From contig JAPSLB010000036.1 in assembly GCA_031181145.1 (NCBI GenBank), positions 1 through 51,829 of the forward strand: a stretch of 51,829 nucleotides of DNA, written 5' to 3'. This document shows positions 19,723-27,359 of this stretch, one piece after another. This DNA is from Microvirga sp. (GTDB taxonomy: Bacteria; Pseudomonadota; Alphaproteobacteria; Rhizobiales; Beijerinckiaceae). A program made the position numbers and the translations under genes. Numbering within the stretch: the first letter of the stretch is position 1; each line of letters starts with the position of its first letter. The notes under the pieces were generated by a model, which worked only from the letters and a program-made list of their open reading frames with translations, had not been told where the DNA came from and did not search any database.

Positions 19723-21648
19723 ATGCCTCCCTCTCCCTCGGTTCCCTCGACGAGCGCCGCCGTGCGCAAGCCCAACGGCTTGGCCGCGACCTGGACGAAG
19801 CTCTGGCCTTATCTCTGGCCGCAGGGACGAGCCGACCTCCAGCACCGCGTCTTTCTGGCCTTCGGCCTGCTCCTCGTCGCCAAGGGCGTCACCATGGTGA
19901 CGCCGTTCGCCTTCAAATGGGCGACGGATGCACTCGTGGCGGTCACGAGCAGCGGGAATCAGGCGACCCAGGCCGCCGCCACTTCCGGCTCCTGGCTTTG
20001 GAAGTCGCCGATCCTGCTCACCATCGTCTACGGCGTCACGCGCATTCTCATGGCGTTGCTGACCCAGGTCCGCGACGGGCTCTTCGCCAAGGTGGCCATG
20101 CATGCGGTGCGCAAGCTTGCGCTCCAGGCCTTCGAGCACATGCACCGCCTGTCGCTGCGCTTCCATCTCGAGCGCAAGACCGGCGGCCTGACCCGCGTTC
20201 TGGAGCGGGGCCGCGAGGGCATCGAGGAGCTTTCGCGCCTCGTGGTGCTGACCCTGGTCCCCACCATTCTCGAATTCGTGCTGGTGCTGGGGCTCCTCGC
20301 CTGGGAGTTCGACTGGATCTATTCGCTCGTCGTCTTCGTAATGGTGGTGATCTACCTCGCCTATACCTACAAGGCGACCCAGTGGCGGATCTCGATCCGC
20401 AAGCAGATGAACGACTCCGACACGGATGCCAACACGAAGGCAGTCGATTCGTTGCTGAACTACGAGACGGTGAAGTATTTCGGCGCCGAGCAGCGGGAAA
20501 CCGCGCGCTACGACCGCTCGATGGAACGTTACGAAAAGGCCTCCACTCAGACCTACACATCGCTTGCGGTGCTCAATGCCGGGCAGGCGGTGATCTTCTC
20601 CATCGGCATGGCCGTCGTGATGGTTCTGGCCGCCCGGGACATCATGGCGGGCCGCGTGTCGGTCGGCAGCTTCGTGCTCGTCAACGCCATGCTGGTCCAG
20701 CTCTACATTCCGCTGAACTTCATGGGCATGCTCTATCGCGAGATCAAGCAGGCGCTCATCGACATCGACGACATGTTCGACATCATCGAGCGCAATCCGG
20801 AAATCCAGGACAAGCCGGGCGCGAAACCGCTCGAGGTCAAACAGGCCGTCGTGCGCTTCGAGGATGTGCATTTCTCCTATAACCCGGAGCGTCCCATCCT
20901 GAAGGGCGTGACCTTCGAGGTGCCGGCGGGCCACACGGTCGCCATCGTCGGGCCTTCGGGCGCGGGCAAGTCCACCATCTCGCGCCTGCTGTTCCGGTTC
21001 TACGAGCCGACGAGCGGCCGCATCCTCATCGACGGGCAGAACATCGCGGACGTGCAGCAGGCCTCGCTTCGCAAGGTCATCGGCATGGTTCCGCAGGATA
21101 CCGTGCTGTTCAACGACACCATCGGCTACAATATCCAGTACGGCCGCTGGGACGCCACCCCGGAAGAGGTGAGGGAGGCCGCGCGCCTCGCCCAGATCGA
21201 CCGGTTCATCGGCCTCCTGCCGGAGGGATACGACACCCCCGTCGGCGAGCGTGGCCTCAAGCTCTCGGGTGGCGAGAAGCAGCGCGTGGCGATTGCCCGC
21301 ACGATCCTGAAGGCCCCGCCGATCCTGGTGCTGGACGAGGCGACCTCGGCCCTGGACACCTTTACGGAGAAGGAGATCCAGGATGCTCTCGACCGGGTCA
21401 GCCGCGGTCGCACCACCCTGGTGATCGCCCACCGGCTGTCCACAGTGATCGGGGCGGACGAGATCATCGTTCTCGACCACGGGCGGATCGTGGAGCGGGG
21501 CAACCACGCGAGCCTTCTGGCTCTCGGCGGCGTCTATGCCTCCATGTGGAATCGTCAGCGCGAGGCCGATCAGGCCCGCGAGACTCTGAAGCGTGCCGAA
21601 GAGGAAGACCGGTCGGAGGACCGGGCAGAGGAAACCACGGCAGGTTGA
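19723..21648 (+). CDS. Atm1-type ABC exporter, fused membrane and ATPase domains
   Basis: A 641-residue half-transporter: N-terminal six-helix membrane domain (about 40-340) and ATPase domain with Walker A GPSGAGKST (near residue 410), signature LSGGEKQRVAIART, Walker B ILVLDEATSALD and H-loop IAHRLSTV. The motif set NYETVKYFGAEQRE in the second long helix is typical of the ABCB7/Atm1 subfamily, which exports glutathione-derived or metal-thiolate compounds and supports metal detoxification or cytosolic Fe-S assembly. It works as a homodimer in the inner membrane. It stands alone before psd. Confidence 0.93.
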   Translation: MPPSPSVPSTSAAVRKPNGLAATWTKLWPYLWPQGRADLQHRVFLAFGLLLVAKGVTMVTPFAFKWATDALVAVTSSGNQATQAAATSGSWLWKSPILLTIVYGVTRILMALLTQVRDGLFAKVAMHAVRKLALQAFEHMHRLSLRFHLERKTGGLTRVLERGREGIEELSRLVVLTLVPTILEFVLVLGLLAWEFDWIYSLVVFVMVVIYLAYTYKATQWRISIRKQMNDSDTDANTKAVDSLLNYETVKYFGAEQRETARYDRSMERYEKASTQTYTSLAVLNAGQAVIFSIGMAVVMVLAARDIMAGRVSVGSFVLVNAMLVQLYIPLNFMGMLYREIKQALIDIDDMFDIIERNPEIQDKPGAKPLEVKQAVVRFEDVHFSYNPERPILKGVTFEVPAGHTVAIVGPSGAGKSTISRLLFRFYEPTSGRILIDGQNIADVQQASLRKVIGMVPQDTVLFNDTIGYNIQYGRWDATPEEVREAARLAQIDRFIGLLPEGYDTPVGERGLKLSGGEKQRVAIARTILKAPPILVLDEATSALDTFTEKEIQDALDRVSRGRTTLVIAHRLSTVIGADEIIVLDHGRIVERGNHASLLALGGVYASMWNRQREADQARETLKRAEEEDRSEDRAEETTAG

Positions 21649-21702
21649 CGGGAGCGTCGGCGCCTGCCATCCCCTCGCAAACTCTAGCAAGGCTTCAAGA
21701 GA

Positions 21703-22404
21703 ATGACCGATATCCTGGAATCGATGCGCCGCATCTTCGTCCCGATCCACAAGGAGGGGTATCCCTTCATTCTGATCGCGCTGTTCGCGACCATCGTCCT
21801 GGCCTGGCTGTGGTCGCCCTTGGGCTGGATCGGCGCCATCCTCACCGTGTGGGTCTGCTACTTCTTTCGCGATCCGCCGCGCGTGACTCCCCTGCGCGAA
21901 GGCCTCGTCGTCTCCCCGGCGGACGGGCGGGTCAACCTGATCACCACGGCGGTGCCTCCCGCGGAGCTCAGCCTGCCGCCCGAGCCGATGACCCGGATCT
22001 CGGTCTTCATGAACGTGTTCGACTGCCACGTGAACCGCTCGCCGGTGACGGGCCGGATCGAGCAAATCCTTTATACTCCTGGTCTTTTTCTCAACGCCGA
22101 GCTCGACAAGGCCAGCGAGGACAACGAGCGCAACGCCCTCGTCATCGAGACGGCGGGCACCCGCATCGGCGTGGTGCAGATCGCGGGCCTCGTGGCGCGC
22201 CGCATCGTCTCCTTCGTGAAGGTGGGCGATACGCTGAGCACCGGCGAGCGCTTCGGCCTGATCCGCTTCGGATCGCGTCTGGACATCTACGTCCCCATGA
22301 GCGCCCAGGTTCTCGTGGGCCTCGGTCAGACGGCCGTGGCGGGGGAGACGGTTCTGGCGGATCTGACCGCCAACGAGCCTGCCCGCCAGTATCGGAACGG
22401 CTGA
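21703..22404 (+). CDS. psd: Phosphatidylserine decarboxylase proenzyme
   Basis: Converts phosphatidylserine to phosphatidylethanolamine at the inner membrane. The 233-residue short (type II) form has a membrane-associated N-terminus (about 20-55), the conserved FFRDPPR, SPADGRV and [15 protein letters not shown] segments, and the self-cleavage site in RFGSRLDIY, where Ser 191 would become the pyruvoyl group. It is followed after 231 bases by pssA, which makes the substrate; the two are usually one functional unit in Hyphomicrobiales. Confidence 0.95.
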   Translation: MTDILESMRRIFVPIHKEGYPFILIALFATIVLAWLWSPLGWIGAILTVWVCYFFRDPPRVTPLREGLVVSPADGRVNLITTAVPPAELSLPPEPMTRISVFMNVFDCHVNRSPVTGRIEQILYTPGLFLNAELDKASEDNERNALVIETAGTRIGVVQIAGLVARRIVSFVKVGDTLSTGERFGLIRFGSRLDIYVPMSAQVLVGLGQTAVAGETVLADLTANEPARQYRNG

Positions 22405-22412
22405 TCCGGATC

Positions 22413-22442
22413 GCCCGGGAGGCGAGCTTTCGCCTCCCGGGC
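22413..22442 (+). terminator. GC-rich hairpin after psd
   Basis: Perfect 12-bp stem GCCCGGGAGGCG / CGCCTCCCGGGC with a 6-base loop, 8 bases after the psd stop. No T tract follows, so it may be a transcript-stabilising or weak terminator hairpin. The rest of the gap to pssA holds no gene. Confidence 0.5.
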
Positions 22443-22635
22443 GCCCTCGGACGGAACTGTCCACAGCAGTTTGCGCTTCCTCCGACATTATACTGCTCGG
22501 CTCGGCGTGGCGGTCAGGCAGGCGCCTCTTTTCCGGGGCGCCGCTGGCCCCGGACCGAAGGGCCACGTCGGGGACCCGGGGCCGCGCCGGCGAAAACTGG
22601 GTCCACTTTTTCGTGCGATGCGCTAGGTTCATGCC

Positions 22636-23490
22636 ATGAGTGACCTTTTCCCTCCCTTCGCCCCGGATCCGAACGAGCCGCGCAAGCGGCTCTTCAAGCC
22701 TGTTCCGTTCCGCGTCATCGTCCCCAACATCATCACCCTGATCGCCCTGTGCCTGGGGCTCACGGCCATCAGGCTCGCCTTCGAGGGGCGCTATGAACCT
22801 GCGGTTGTCGCCATCGTCGTGGCGGCCGTGCTGGACGGGATCGACGGAAGGGTGGCGCGTATGCTGAAGGGCACGTCCCGCTTCGGCGCGGAACTCGATT
22901 CCCTGGCCGATTTCGTCAATTTCGGCGTGACGCCCGCCCTCATTCTCTACAGCTTCCTGCTGAACGACCTGAAGGCGATCGGGTGGATCGCCGTGCTGGT
23001 CTTCGCGATCGCGATGGTCCTGCGCCTCGCCCGCTTCAATGTGATGCTCGACGATCCGCATCGGCCCGAATGGAAGAAGAACTTCTTTACCGGCATGCCC
23101 GCACCCGCTGGTGCGCTGACTTCGATGCTGCCTCTCTATCTCTCGTTTCTGGGCTTTCCCATCGGCCCTGCGATCGCTCCCATCGCGCTTGTCTATCTGC
23201 TGGGGCTGGCCTTTCTCATGGTGTCCACGATCCCGGTCTATTCGGGCAAGACGATCGGTGTGAAGGTCCCCCGCCATTGGGTGCTGCCGATCTTCGTGCT
23301 GTCGGTTGCGGTTTTCGGGCTGCTGGTGAACTTCCCCTGGGAGATGCTGACCGGCATCACGGTTCTCTTCCTCGGCTCGATCCCGTTGAGCGTCATGCGT
23401 TACCGCCAGCTCGAGCGCGCGGATGCCGTCAGGGCCGCTTCCCCTCCGCAGCCCGCCTCGCCGGGAGGCGAGCCGCCTCCCGGCGCTTGA
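22636..23490 (+). CDS. pssA: CDP-diacylglycerol--serine O-phosphatidyltransferase
   Basis: Integral membrane enzyme of 284 residues that joins serine to CDP-diacylglycerol to form phosphatidylserine. The CDP-alcohol phosphotransferase signature is complete: DGRVAR, then after eight residues G, three residues, D, three residues, D (within GIDGRVARMLKGTSRFGAEL and DSLADF). About seven hydrophobic helices follow. The C-terminal tail is Pro/Gly-rich. Paired with psd upstream for phosphatidylethanolamine synthesis. Confidence 0.95.
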   Translation: MSDLFPPFAPDPNEPRKRLFKPVPFRVIVPNIITLIALCLGLTAIRLAFEGRYEPAVVAIVVAAVLDGIDGRVARMLKGTSRFGAELDSLADFVNFGVTPALILYSFLLNDLKAIGWIAVLVFAIAMVLRLARFNVMLDDPHRPEWKKNFFTGMPAPAGALTSMLPLYLSFLGFPIGPAIAPIALVYLLGLAFLMVSTIPVYSGKTIGVKVPRHWVLPIFVLSVAVFGLLVNFPWEMLTGITVLFLGSIPLSVMRYRQLERADAVRAASPPQPASPGGEPPPGA

Positions 23491-23582
23491 TTCGAGCGTT
23501 GCCGGTGCCATGTTGTGACCGGGCGTAGCCTTGCGCCCGGCCGAGTATCAATTGTCGTGAAGGGCTTCAGAGGCCCTGGAGC

Positions 23583-24245
23583 GTGGAGATCAAAGTGGCG
23601 TCCTCTTCCGAGCTGTCGAATCCCAGCCGGCGTCCGAAGCTCGTTCTGGCTTCCGCCTCGCCCCGCAGGCTCGGCCTGCTGCAACAGGCCGGGATCGAGC
23701 CCGATGCCCTTCTGCCTGCCGATGTGGACGAGACGCCCTTGAAGAACGAGGGCCCCAAGGATCTCGCCAAGCGTCTGGCCCGTTCGAAGGCGGAAGTTGC
23801 CCGCAAGACGGCGCGCAACCGCGAAGACCTGAGGGACGCCTATATCCTCTCCGCCGATACGGTGGTGGTCTCCGGCGGACGCATCCTGCCCAAGGCGGAG
23901 GTTGTGGACGAGGCGGCCGGATGCCTGCGCATGCTTTCGGGCAGGGCGCACCGGGTCTACACCTCCGTCTGCCTCATCACTCCCAAGGATTCGATCCGCG
24001 AGCGCCTCGTGGAAACCCGCGTGCGCTTCAAGCGTCTCTCCCGTGAGGAATTCGAGCACTATCTCGCGTCCGGCGAATGGCGCGGAAAGGCGGGCGGCTA
24101 TGCCATTCAGGGGCTTGCCGGAACCTTCGTGGTGAAGTTGGTCGGTTCCTACACCAACGTGGTGGGCTTGCCCCTCTACGAGGCGATTGCGCTGCTCGAT
24201 GGGGAGGGCTTCCCCGTGCGATCCACTTGGCTCGATGCCGCCTGA
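23583..24245 (+). CDS. Maf-like nucleotide pyrophosphatase
   Basis: House-cleaning enzyme of the Maf family, about 220 residues, hydrolysing dTTP, UTP or modified nucleotides to monophosphates. The family opening [19 protein letters not shown], the catalytic-loop [12 protein letters not shown], and the late [16 protein letters not shown] are visible. The start is GTG at 23583 or possibly the GTG at 23595 (VASSSELS). It is followed closely by yacG, and the pair then by tRNA-Phe, an order common in alphaproteobacteria. Confidence 0.93.
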   Translation: MEIKVASSSELSNPSRRPKLVLASASPRRLGLLQQAGIEPDALLPADVDETPLKNEGPKDLAKRLARSKAEVARKTARNREDLRDAYILSADTVVVSGGRILPKAEVVDEAAGCLRMLSGRAHRVYTSVCLITPKDSIRERLVETRVRFKRLSREEFEHYLASGEWRGKAGGYAIQGLAGTFVVKLVGSYTNVVGLPLYEAIALLDGEGFPVRSTWLDAA

Positions 24246-24264
24246 TTCCGAAGAGGAGCAAGGC

Positions 24265-24471
24265 ATGGACCCTGCCAACGAGAACAAACCCCTGGCATCC
24301 GCCGGCAAATGCCCGATCTGCGGCAAGCCGGCCACCATGGAATACAAGCCCTTCTGCTCCAAGCGCTGTGGGGATGTGGATTTGAACCGCTGGCTCTCGG
24401 GCAGCTATGCCATTCCTGCCGTGGACGATCCGGAGGATCGGGGCGAGGACGACCGGGAGAACAGTCAATAA
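24265..24471 (+). CDS. yacG: DNA gyrase inhibitor YacG
   Basis: A 68-residue zinc protein. The four ligands Cys 16, 19, 31 and 35 appear in KCPICGKPA and PFCSKRCGDVDLNRWLSGSY. Escherichia coli YacG binds GyrB and blocks DNA binding. It lies 19 bases after maf with AGGAGCAAGGC as ribosome site, so the two are probably one transcript. The acidic tail (DDPEDRGEDDRE) is typical of this protein. Confidence 0.95.
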   Translation: MDPANENKPLASAGKCPICGKPATMEYKPFCSKRCGDVDLNRWLSGSYAIPAVDDPEDRGEDDRENSQ

Positions 24472-24489
24472 ATTTTCTTTCGAAAATTT
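24470..24489 (+). terminator. AT-rich hairpin at the end of yacG
   Basis: Perfect 8-bp stem AAATTTTC / GAAAATTT with loop TTTC starting at the yacG stop codon. Weak because it is AT-rich, but it is the only hairpin between yacG and the tRNA promoter. Confidence 0.35.
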
Positions 24490-24502
24490 CTCTTCCGGCG
24501 GC

Positions 24503-24531
24503 TGGACAGGCGGCAAAGGTCTGACTATACA
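24503..24531 (+). promoter_or_regulatory. Probable sigma-70-type promoter of tRNA-Phe
   Basis: TGGACA, 17 bases, then TATACA, ending 39 bases before the tRNA. The spacing is ideal for the housekeeping sigma factor, so the precursor would carry a leader of about 30 bases. Confidence 0.6.
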
Positions 24532-24570
24532 ACCGCCCACGACGCGCACGGCACCAACCGCGCATCGGAT

Positions 24571-24646
24571 GCCCAGGTAGCTCAGTTGGTAGAGCATGCG
24601 ACTGAAAATCGCAGTGTCGGTGGTTCGATTCCGCCCCTGGGCACCA
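24571..24646 (+). tRNA. tRNA-Phe (anticodon GAA)
   Basis: A complete 76-base cloverleaf: acceptor GCCCAGG / CCTGGGC, D arm GCTCAGTTGGTAGAGC, anticodon stem TGCGA / TCGCA with loop CTGAAAA (anticodon at 24604-24606), T arm GGTGG-TTCGATT-CCGCC, and encoded CCA. Its last 19 bases are the left attachment site of the island that follows; the integrated element restores the intact 3' end. Confidence 0.98.
24628..24646 (+). repeat. attL: 3' end of tRNA-Phe
   Basis: ATTCCGCCCCTGGGCACCA, identical to 45751-45769. The preceding base differs (G here, T at attR), as does the following one (T versus C), so the identity is exactly 19 bases. Confidence 0.92.
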
Positions 24647-24664
24647 TATCCTCCTATATCTCCT

Positions 24665-25704
24665 TCAAATTGCTGACCTTTTTAAAGGTGGGACTCGCAG
24701 GGTGGGCCTAGGTTCGACCCCCATTGCCCTCGCCGCAAGCCGCTTTTGTTCGGCTCCTCGCGTATAACGATCCACATCCTTTGATGTTGTGTGGCCTGTC
24801 ACGGTCATGATTTCCCGCGTTGAGCGTCCCTGCTCCGCGAGTCGCGCTGCCGCCGCCTTCCGCAGTCCGTGAGCCGAGCAGTGCGCCAAGCCAGCCTCAT
24901 CACACCACTTCCGCATCCGGTTGCCGAACCCGTTCGACGTGAACGGCTTCCCGAACTCCGTCACAAGGAAGGTCAGATCCCCGCAGGGCGAGGCATCAAT
25001 GATCTTTTGCAGTTCCGGCACAATCGGGATCTCAAGCCTGATCGGCTTGCGGCCCTTGTTCTTCTGTTGCGTAAAACGGAGCAAGCCGTTCTTCACATGC
25101 TGGTGCCCAAAGAGAACGATGTCCGACCGGCGCTGCCCCGTGTACAGCAGGAGTGCCAAGGCCAGGCGGGCCCGGGTGCCGACAGGGGGTCTTCGTACTT
25201 CTCCACCTCTTCCAGCGTCCACGAATGGAAGCCCTCACTGCCGCTTTTCAGATATGAAACGTCCTTGGCTGGCTTGCGGTCGACCTCCTCAGCCTCGACA
25301 GCCCAGCCAAACACCTGCCTGAGGGCCTTAACGAGGCTGTTGGCGGCTTCCGGCGTCTCGGCCTTAGCATCACGCCACTTCCTGATGTTCTTGCCCTCCA
25401 GGCGGGCGAATGGGAGGTGTCCGGCCTTTACGGCCACCTTGTCCAAGATCCCGCGCCGGACGCGCTGGGTCCGGGCGTCCAGGCTCTTGAACTCTGCTGA
25501 CTTGTAGTAAGCCTCGAAAAGCCACTTGAGGCTTCTTGGCGCTGCCGCCTCAGCCTCGGGTGCTGCTGGCGCTGCGTTCAGCTTGGCGACCTCATACTGC
25601 TCCATGAACTCAGGCGTCCAAGGGGTGCCCTTCAGGCGCACCTTCTTGCACCCACGCTTCTTGAAATAGAATGCGGATGTTGCCGTGACGGTCCACGTCT
25701 TCAA
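24665..25704 (-). pseudogene. int: Tyrosine integrase of the island, split by one frameshift
   Basis: The N-terminal part (from 25704, MKTWTVTATSAFYFKKRG) carries the arm-binding and core-binding regions and runs through SWTLEEVEKYE. It then leaves frame at a run of five G on the plus strand (25185-25189). The C-terminal part resumes with PVGTRARLALALLLYTGQRRSD and holds the catalytic Arg (GQRRSD), HGLRKAAAARLAEQG (HxxR), GHTTSKDVDRYTR (second His and nucleophilic Tyr). One additional C in the run would join both parts as EKYEDPPVGTRARL. It may be a true mutation or a homopolymer sequencing error. It reads toward attL, ending 19 bases from it, as expected for a tRNA-Phe integrase. Confidence 0.88.
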
Positions 25705-25731
25705 CGCAGTATTCGGGCAATCTCTGGGGCA

Positions 25732-25983
25732 TCAGAGCTCGATCCGGTCAAAGGGGTTGGCTTGATCTTCGCCGTCCTCGGGGAGGGCAGCCCAATAAGA
25801 CTCAACCTTTTTCCGATCCCAGACAACTCGACCGTTGATTCGCTTGGGCCCCGGCATCCGGCCATCTTTCACCATCAGGTCGAACATGGACGGCGAGACG
25901 CCGATGTAAGCGGCAGCCTCGACCCGGCTGAGACCAAGCGGGGGGAGAGATGGCGGCAGGGGGTGGGTAGCTTGCGCTCTCAT
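25732..25983 (-). CDS. AlpA/Xis-like excisionase
   Basis: An 83-residue protein with a MerR/AlpA-type winged helix: LSRVEAAAYIGVSPSMFDLM, then DGRMPGPKRINGRVVWDRKKVE. Such proteins bend DNA at the attachment site to drive excision or activate the integrase gene. It ends 27 bases before the integrase start and reads in the same direction, so they are probably one operon. Its start overlaps the stop of a 30-codon gene by ATGA. The N-terminal 15 residues are Pro-rich, so a start further in cannot be excluded. Confidence 0.82.
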   Translation of the reverse strand: MRAQATHPLPPSLPPLGLSRVEAAAYIGVSPSMFDLMVKDGRMPGPKRINGRVVWDRKKVESYWAALPEDGEDQANPFDRIEL

Positions 25984-26072
25984 CCTTCACCTATCTGAGT
26001 GAGCATAGTAACGAGCCGCACACCTTCCCGGTCTTCAGCCCGCAGCTTGTCCTTCAATGGGTTGCGTTCCAT
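25980..26072 (-). CDS. 30-residue gene coupled to the excisionase
   Basis: Begins MERNPLKDKLRAEDREGV and ends LTQIGEG. Its TGA overlaps the ATG of the excisionase gene (ATGA), which argues that it is translated and perhaps feeds ribosomes to that gene. It is charged and helical, with no recognised family. The small size keeps confidence moderate. Confidence 0.5.
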   Translation of the reverse strand: MERNPLKDKLRAEDREGVRLVTMLTQIGEG

Positions 26073-26075
26073 GGG

Positions 26076-26370
26076 TTAGACCTGTGAGGGAGAGGGGGAG
26101 CGCACGCCGATGGCGTAGACCTCGACAGGATCGGGTCCGAAGTGCGGATGTGTGATCGTTGTCTTGCGATAGCCGCGCCAGGGCCGTCCCAGGCGGCGGC
26201 TGGCATCATCCCGGCTGGGGGTAGCCAAGGGTCAGCTCGATCACGTCATAGGACCGCCCCTCAAGGCGCTTCTGCCAGTATGGCGTGACAAGCCGAAACT
26301 CCTCAGGCTTGGACCCGTCACGGATCGCAGTGAAGTATTCGGCCTTTAGCGAGAGCGTCAGCTTCCTCAT
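26076..26370 (-). pseudogene. ASCH-like phage-island protein, frameshifted
   Basis: Reads MRKLTLSLKAEYFTAIRDG, KPEEFRLVTPYWQKRLEG, VIELTLGYP and then meets a stop. In the next frame the protein continues DDASRRLGRPWRGYRKTTIT, HPHFGPDPVEVYAIGVR. The frames join if one base is removed from the run of five G at 26217-26221. The combined product of about 97 residues resembles small ASCH/PUA-like proteins common in Hyphomicrobiales phages (recalled, not searched); the fold binds RNA or modified nucleotides. The start has AGGAGAGA as ribosome site. It is the second single-base frameshift at a G5 run in this element. Confidence 0.7.
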
Positions 26371-26402
26371 TCCGTCTCTCCTGCCTTTGAGGGGGAGAGG
26401 GC
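26371..26402 (-). repeat. Leader repeat, copy 1 (with 40456-40487)
   Basis: Directly upstream of the ASCH-like start codon and matching, over about 31 bases, the segment upstream of the zinc-ribbon gene at 40258-40455. It includes the ribosome binding site AGGAGAGACGG. In both places the frame upstream ends ALSPSKAGET(E/G) and its stop overlaps the ATG. Confidence 0.8.
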
Positions 26403-26500
26403 AGAGCGGACTGCATTGCCGTGGCGGCCTCGTTCAGCACCTTCCAGCCCTTTCACGAAAGTCACACGTCTTCCTTCGAGAGGCTTGACGAAAATGGCTG

Positions 26501-26516
26501 TTAACCATTCATTAAC
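26501..26516 (+). promoter_or_regulatory. CtrA-type binding site
   Basis: TTAACCATTCATTAAC matches the full CtrA consensus TTAA-N7-TTAAC exactly. CtrA is the cell-cycle response regulator of Alphaproteobacteria. The site stands just before a short hairpin-rich stretch that ends in a strong terminator at 26597-26627. Whether CtrA activates or represses here cannot be read from the sequence. Confidence 0.55.
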
Positions 26517-26526
26517 CATGTTTCGG

Positions 26527-26627
26527 CACTCTCGCCGCAGCGAGCCGAGTGGGGGCATAAGGCTTGCGGCTTTCGAGTAAGAGATATTTGAGACCCAGGC
26601 CGCCACGTTCTGGCGGCCTTTTTCTTT
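26527..26627 (+). ncRNA. Candidate short terminated RNA behind the CtrA site
   Basis: The sequence between the CtrA box and the terminator is about 100 bases. It holds a hairpin (26527-26551: CACTC-TCGC-CGCA-GCGA-GCC-GAGTG) and then the 9-bp terminator stem AGGCCGCCA / TGGCGGCCT. A 28-codon frame, starting MAVNHSLTMF, overlaps the box and is not convincing. The RNA is inferred from box, hairpin and terminator only. No known small-RNA family is recognised. Confidence 0.35.
26597..26627 (+). terminator. Strong rho-independent terminator
   Basis: Perfect 9-bp stem AGGCCGCCA / TGGCGGCCT, 5-base loop, then TTTTCTTT. It works for plus-strand transcription, although annotated genes around it are on the minus strand. 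Confidence 0.8.
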
Positions 26628-26759
26628 GGGCGTCGCAACGGAGAGCATCACAAGGCCCGCGACAGCGATGATCTGTAAAAGGCCAAGCACGCTGCCAGCG
26701 GCTGTACCTTTCGCCCCCACACTCTAAGAGGGATATCTGCTAGCGGCGCAATCAACTTC

Positions 26760-26787
26760 AGGCCGCCCACTGCGGCCTTTTTCTTTT
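26760..26787 (+). terminator. Second, related terminator
   Basis: 7-bp stem AGGCCGC / GCGGCCT, 5-base loop, then TTTTTCTTTT. It resembles the terminator 150 bases upstream, including the CTTTTTCTTT tail and a TAAGAG-GATAT phrase before it, so this looks like a duplicated unit. There is no plus-strand gene before it. The stretch 26371-26844 has no other supported gene. Confidence 0.7.
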
Positions 26788-26844
26788 GGCTGTCGACGCA
26801 GGTCATTTTGTCCTCCTCTCGAGCGTGCCGTCGATCTTCCGTTT

Positions 26845-27195
26845 TCATGGCGAGTCCTTGCTGCCGGGGATCGGCGGGCCTTTGCGCTGCCGAATGCCGA
26901 TGTGATGGCGTTTGCGCCATTTGGCCTGAGCACCTGCACTATGGTCGGCTGCATCTTTAGCGGCCTTGTGCCAGAGATGGGCGGGGCCGAGATTGCCGCT
27001 GTCGTCATCGTCCGATCCGCCGTTCTCGAGCGCGACCAGGTGCTCAATGAACCATTCTTCCCGGGCTCCATCGATCGGCTGATGGCAGAGGACGCAAACG
27101 CCCTTGTGCATTTCCCAGAGCTTCAGGGCGTGGCTGCGGGTCATCTTCCGGCGCTTGGTCGTGCCGACATCCTCGCAGATACGGAAAGCCATCAT
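26845..27195 (-). CDS. HNH endonuclease, phage type
   Basis: A 116-residue protein with a treble-clef HNH core: GVCVLCHQPIDG, then WFIEHLVALENGGSDDDDSGNLGPAHLWHKAAK. This holds two zinc Cys, the catalytic His-type residue and the Asn/His pair. The C-terminal KWRKRHHIGIRQRKGPPIPG is typical of small phage HNH proteins. They cut or nick DNA, often beside packaging or replication genes. Its start (MM, 27195 or 27192) overlaps the stop of a 54-codon gene, so the two are coupled. A start at MTRSHALKL is also possible. Confidence 0.88.
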   Translation of the reverse strand: MMAFRICEDVGTTKRRKMTRSHALKLWEMHKGVCVLCHQPIDGAREEWFIEHLVALENGGSDDDDSGNLGPAHLWHKAAKDAADHSAGAQAKWRKRHHIGIRQRKGPPIPGSKDSP

Positions 27196-27356
27196 CGAGC
27201 CTTCCGCCGCATGGCGCGGACTTCTCGACGAAGCTGCTTGATGCGGAGCTGGCGCAGGCGGGCCTCGTCATCGCGCGTGCTCTGGTGCGCCTGGCGCTTG
27301 CGCTGAATCCTGTTCTGCAGGTTCTCGATTCCGGACTGCGGAGATGTTTGCGGCAT
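27192..27356 (-). CDS. 54-residue basic helical protein
   Basis: Starts MPQTSPQSGIENLQNRIQRK and ends MRRKAR. Very rich in Arg, Lys and Gln, and likely one long helix, perhaps DNA- or RNA-binding. Its TGA overlaps the HNH start (ATGATG), so it belongs to the same operon. It begins only three bases after the stop of the sliding-clamp homologue, so clamp, this protein and the HNH nuclease read as one unit. No family recognised. Confidence 0.6.
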   Translation of the reverse strand: MPQTSPQSGIENLQNRIQRKRQAHQSTRDDEARLRQLRIKQLRREVRAMRRKAR

Positions 27357-27359
27357 GGC

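Noticed and set aside
19684..23511. 1,275-codon minus-strand open frame over the Atm1-type exporter, psd and pssA
   Set aside because: Three well-defined genes occupy the other strand; the antisense frame is open because of high GC and lacks any recognisable protein feature.
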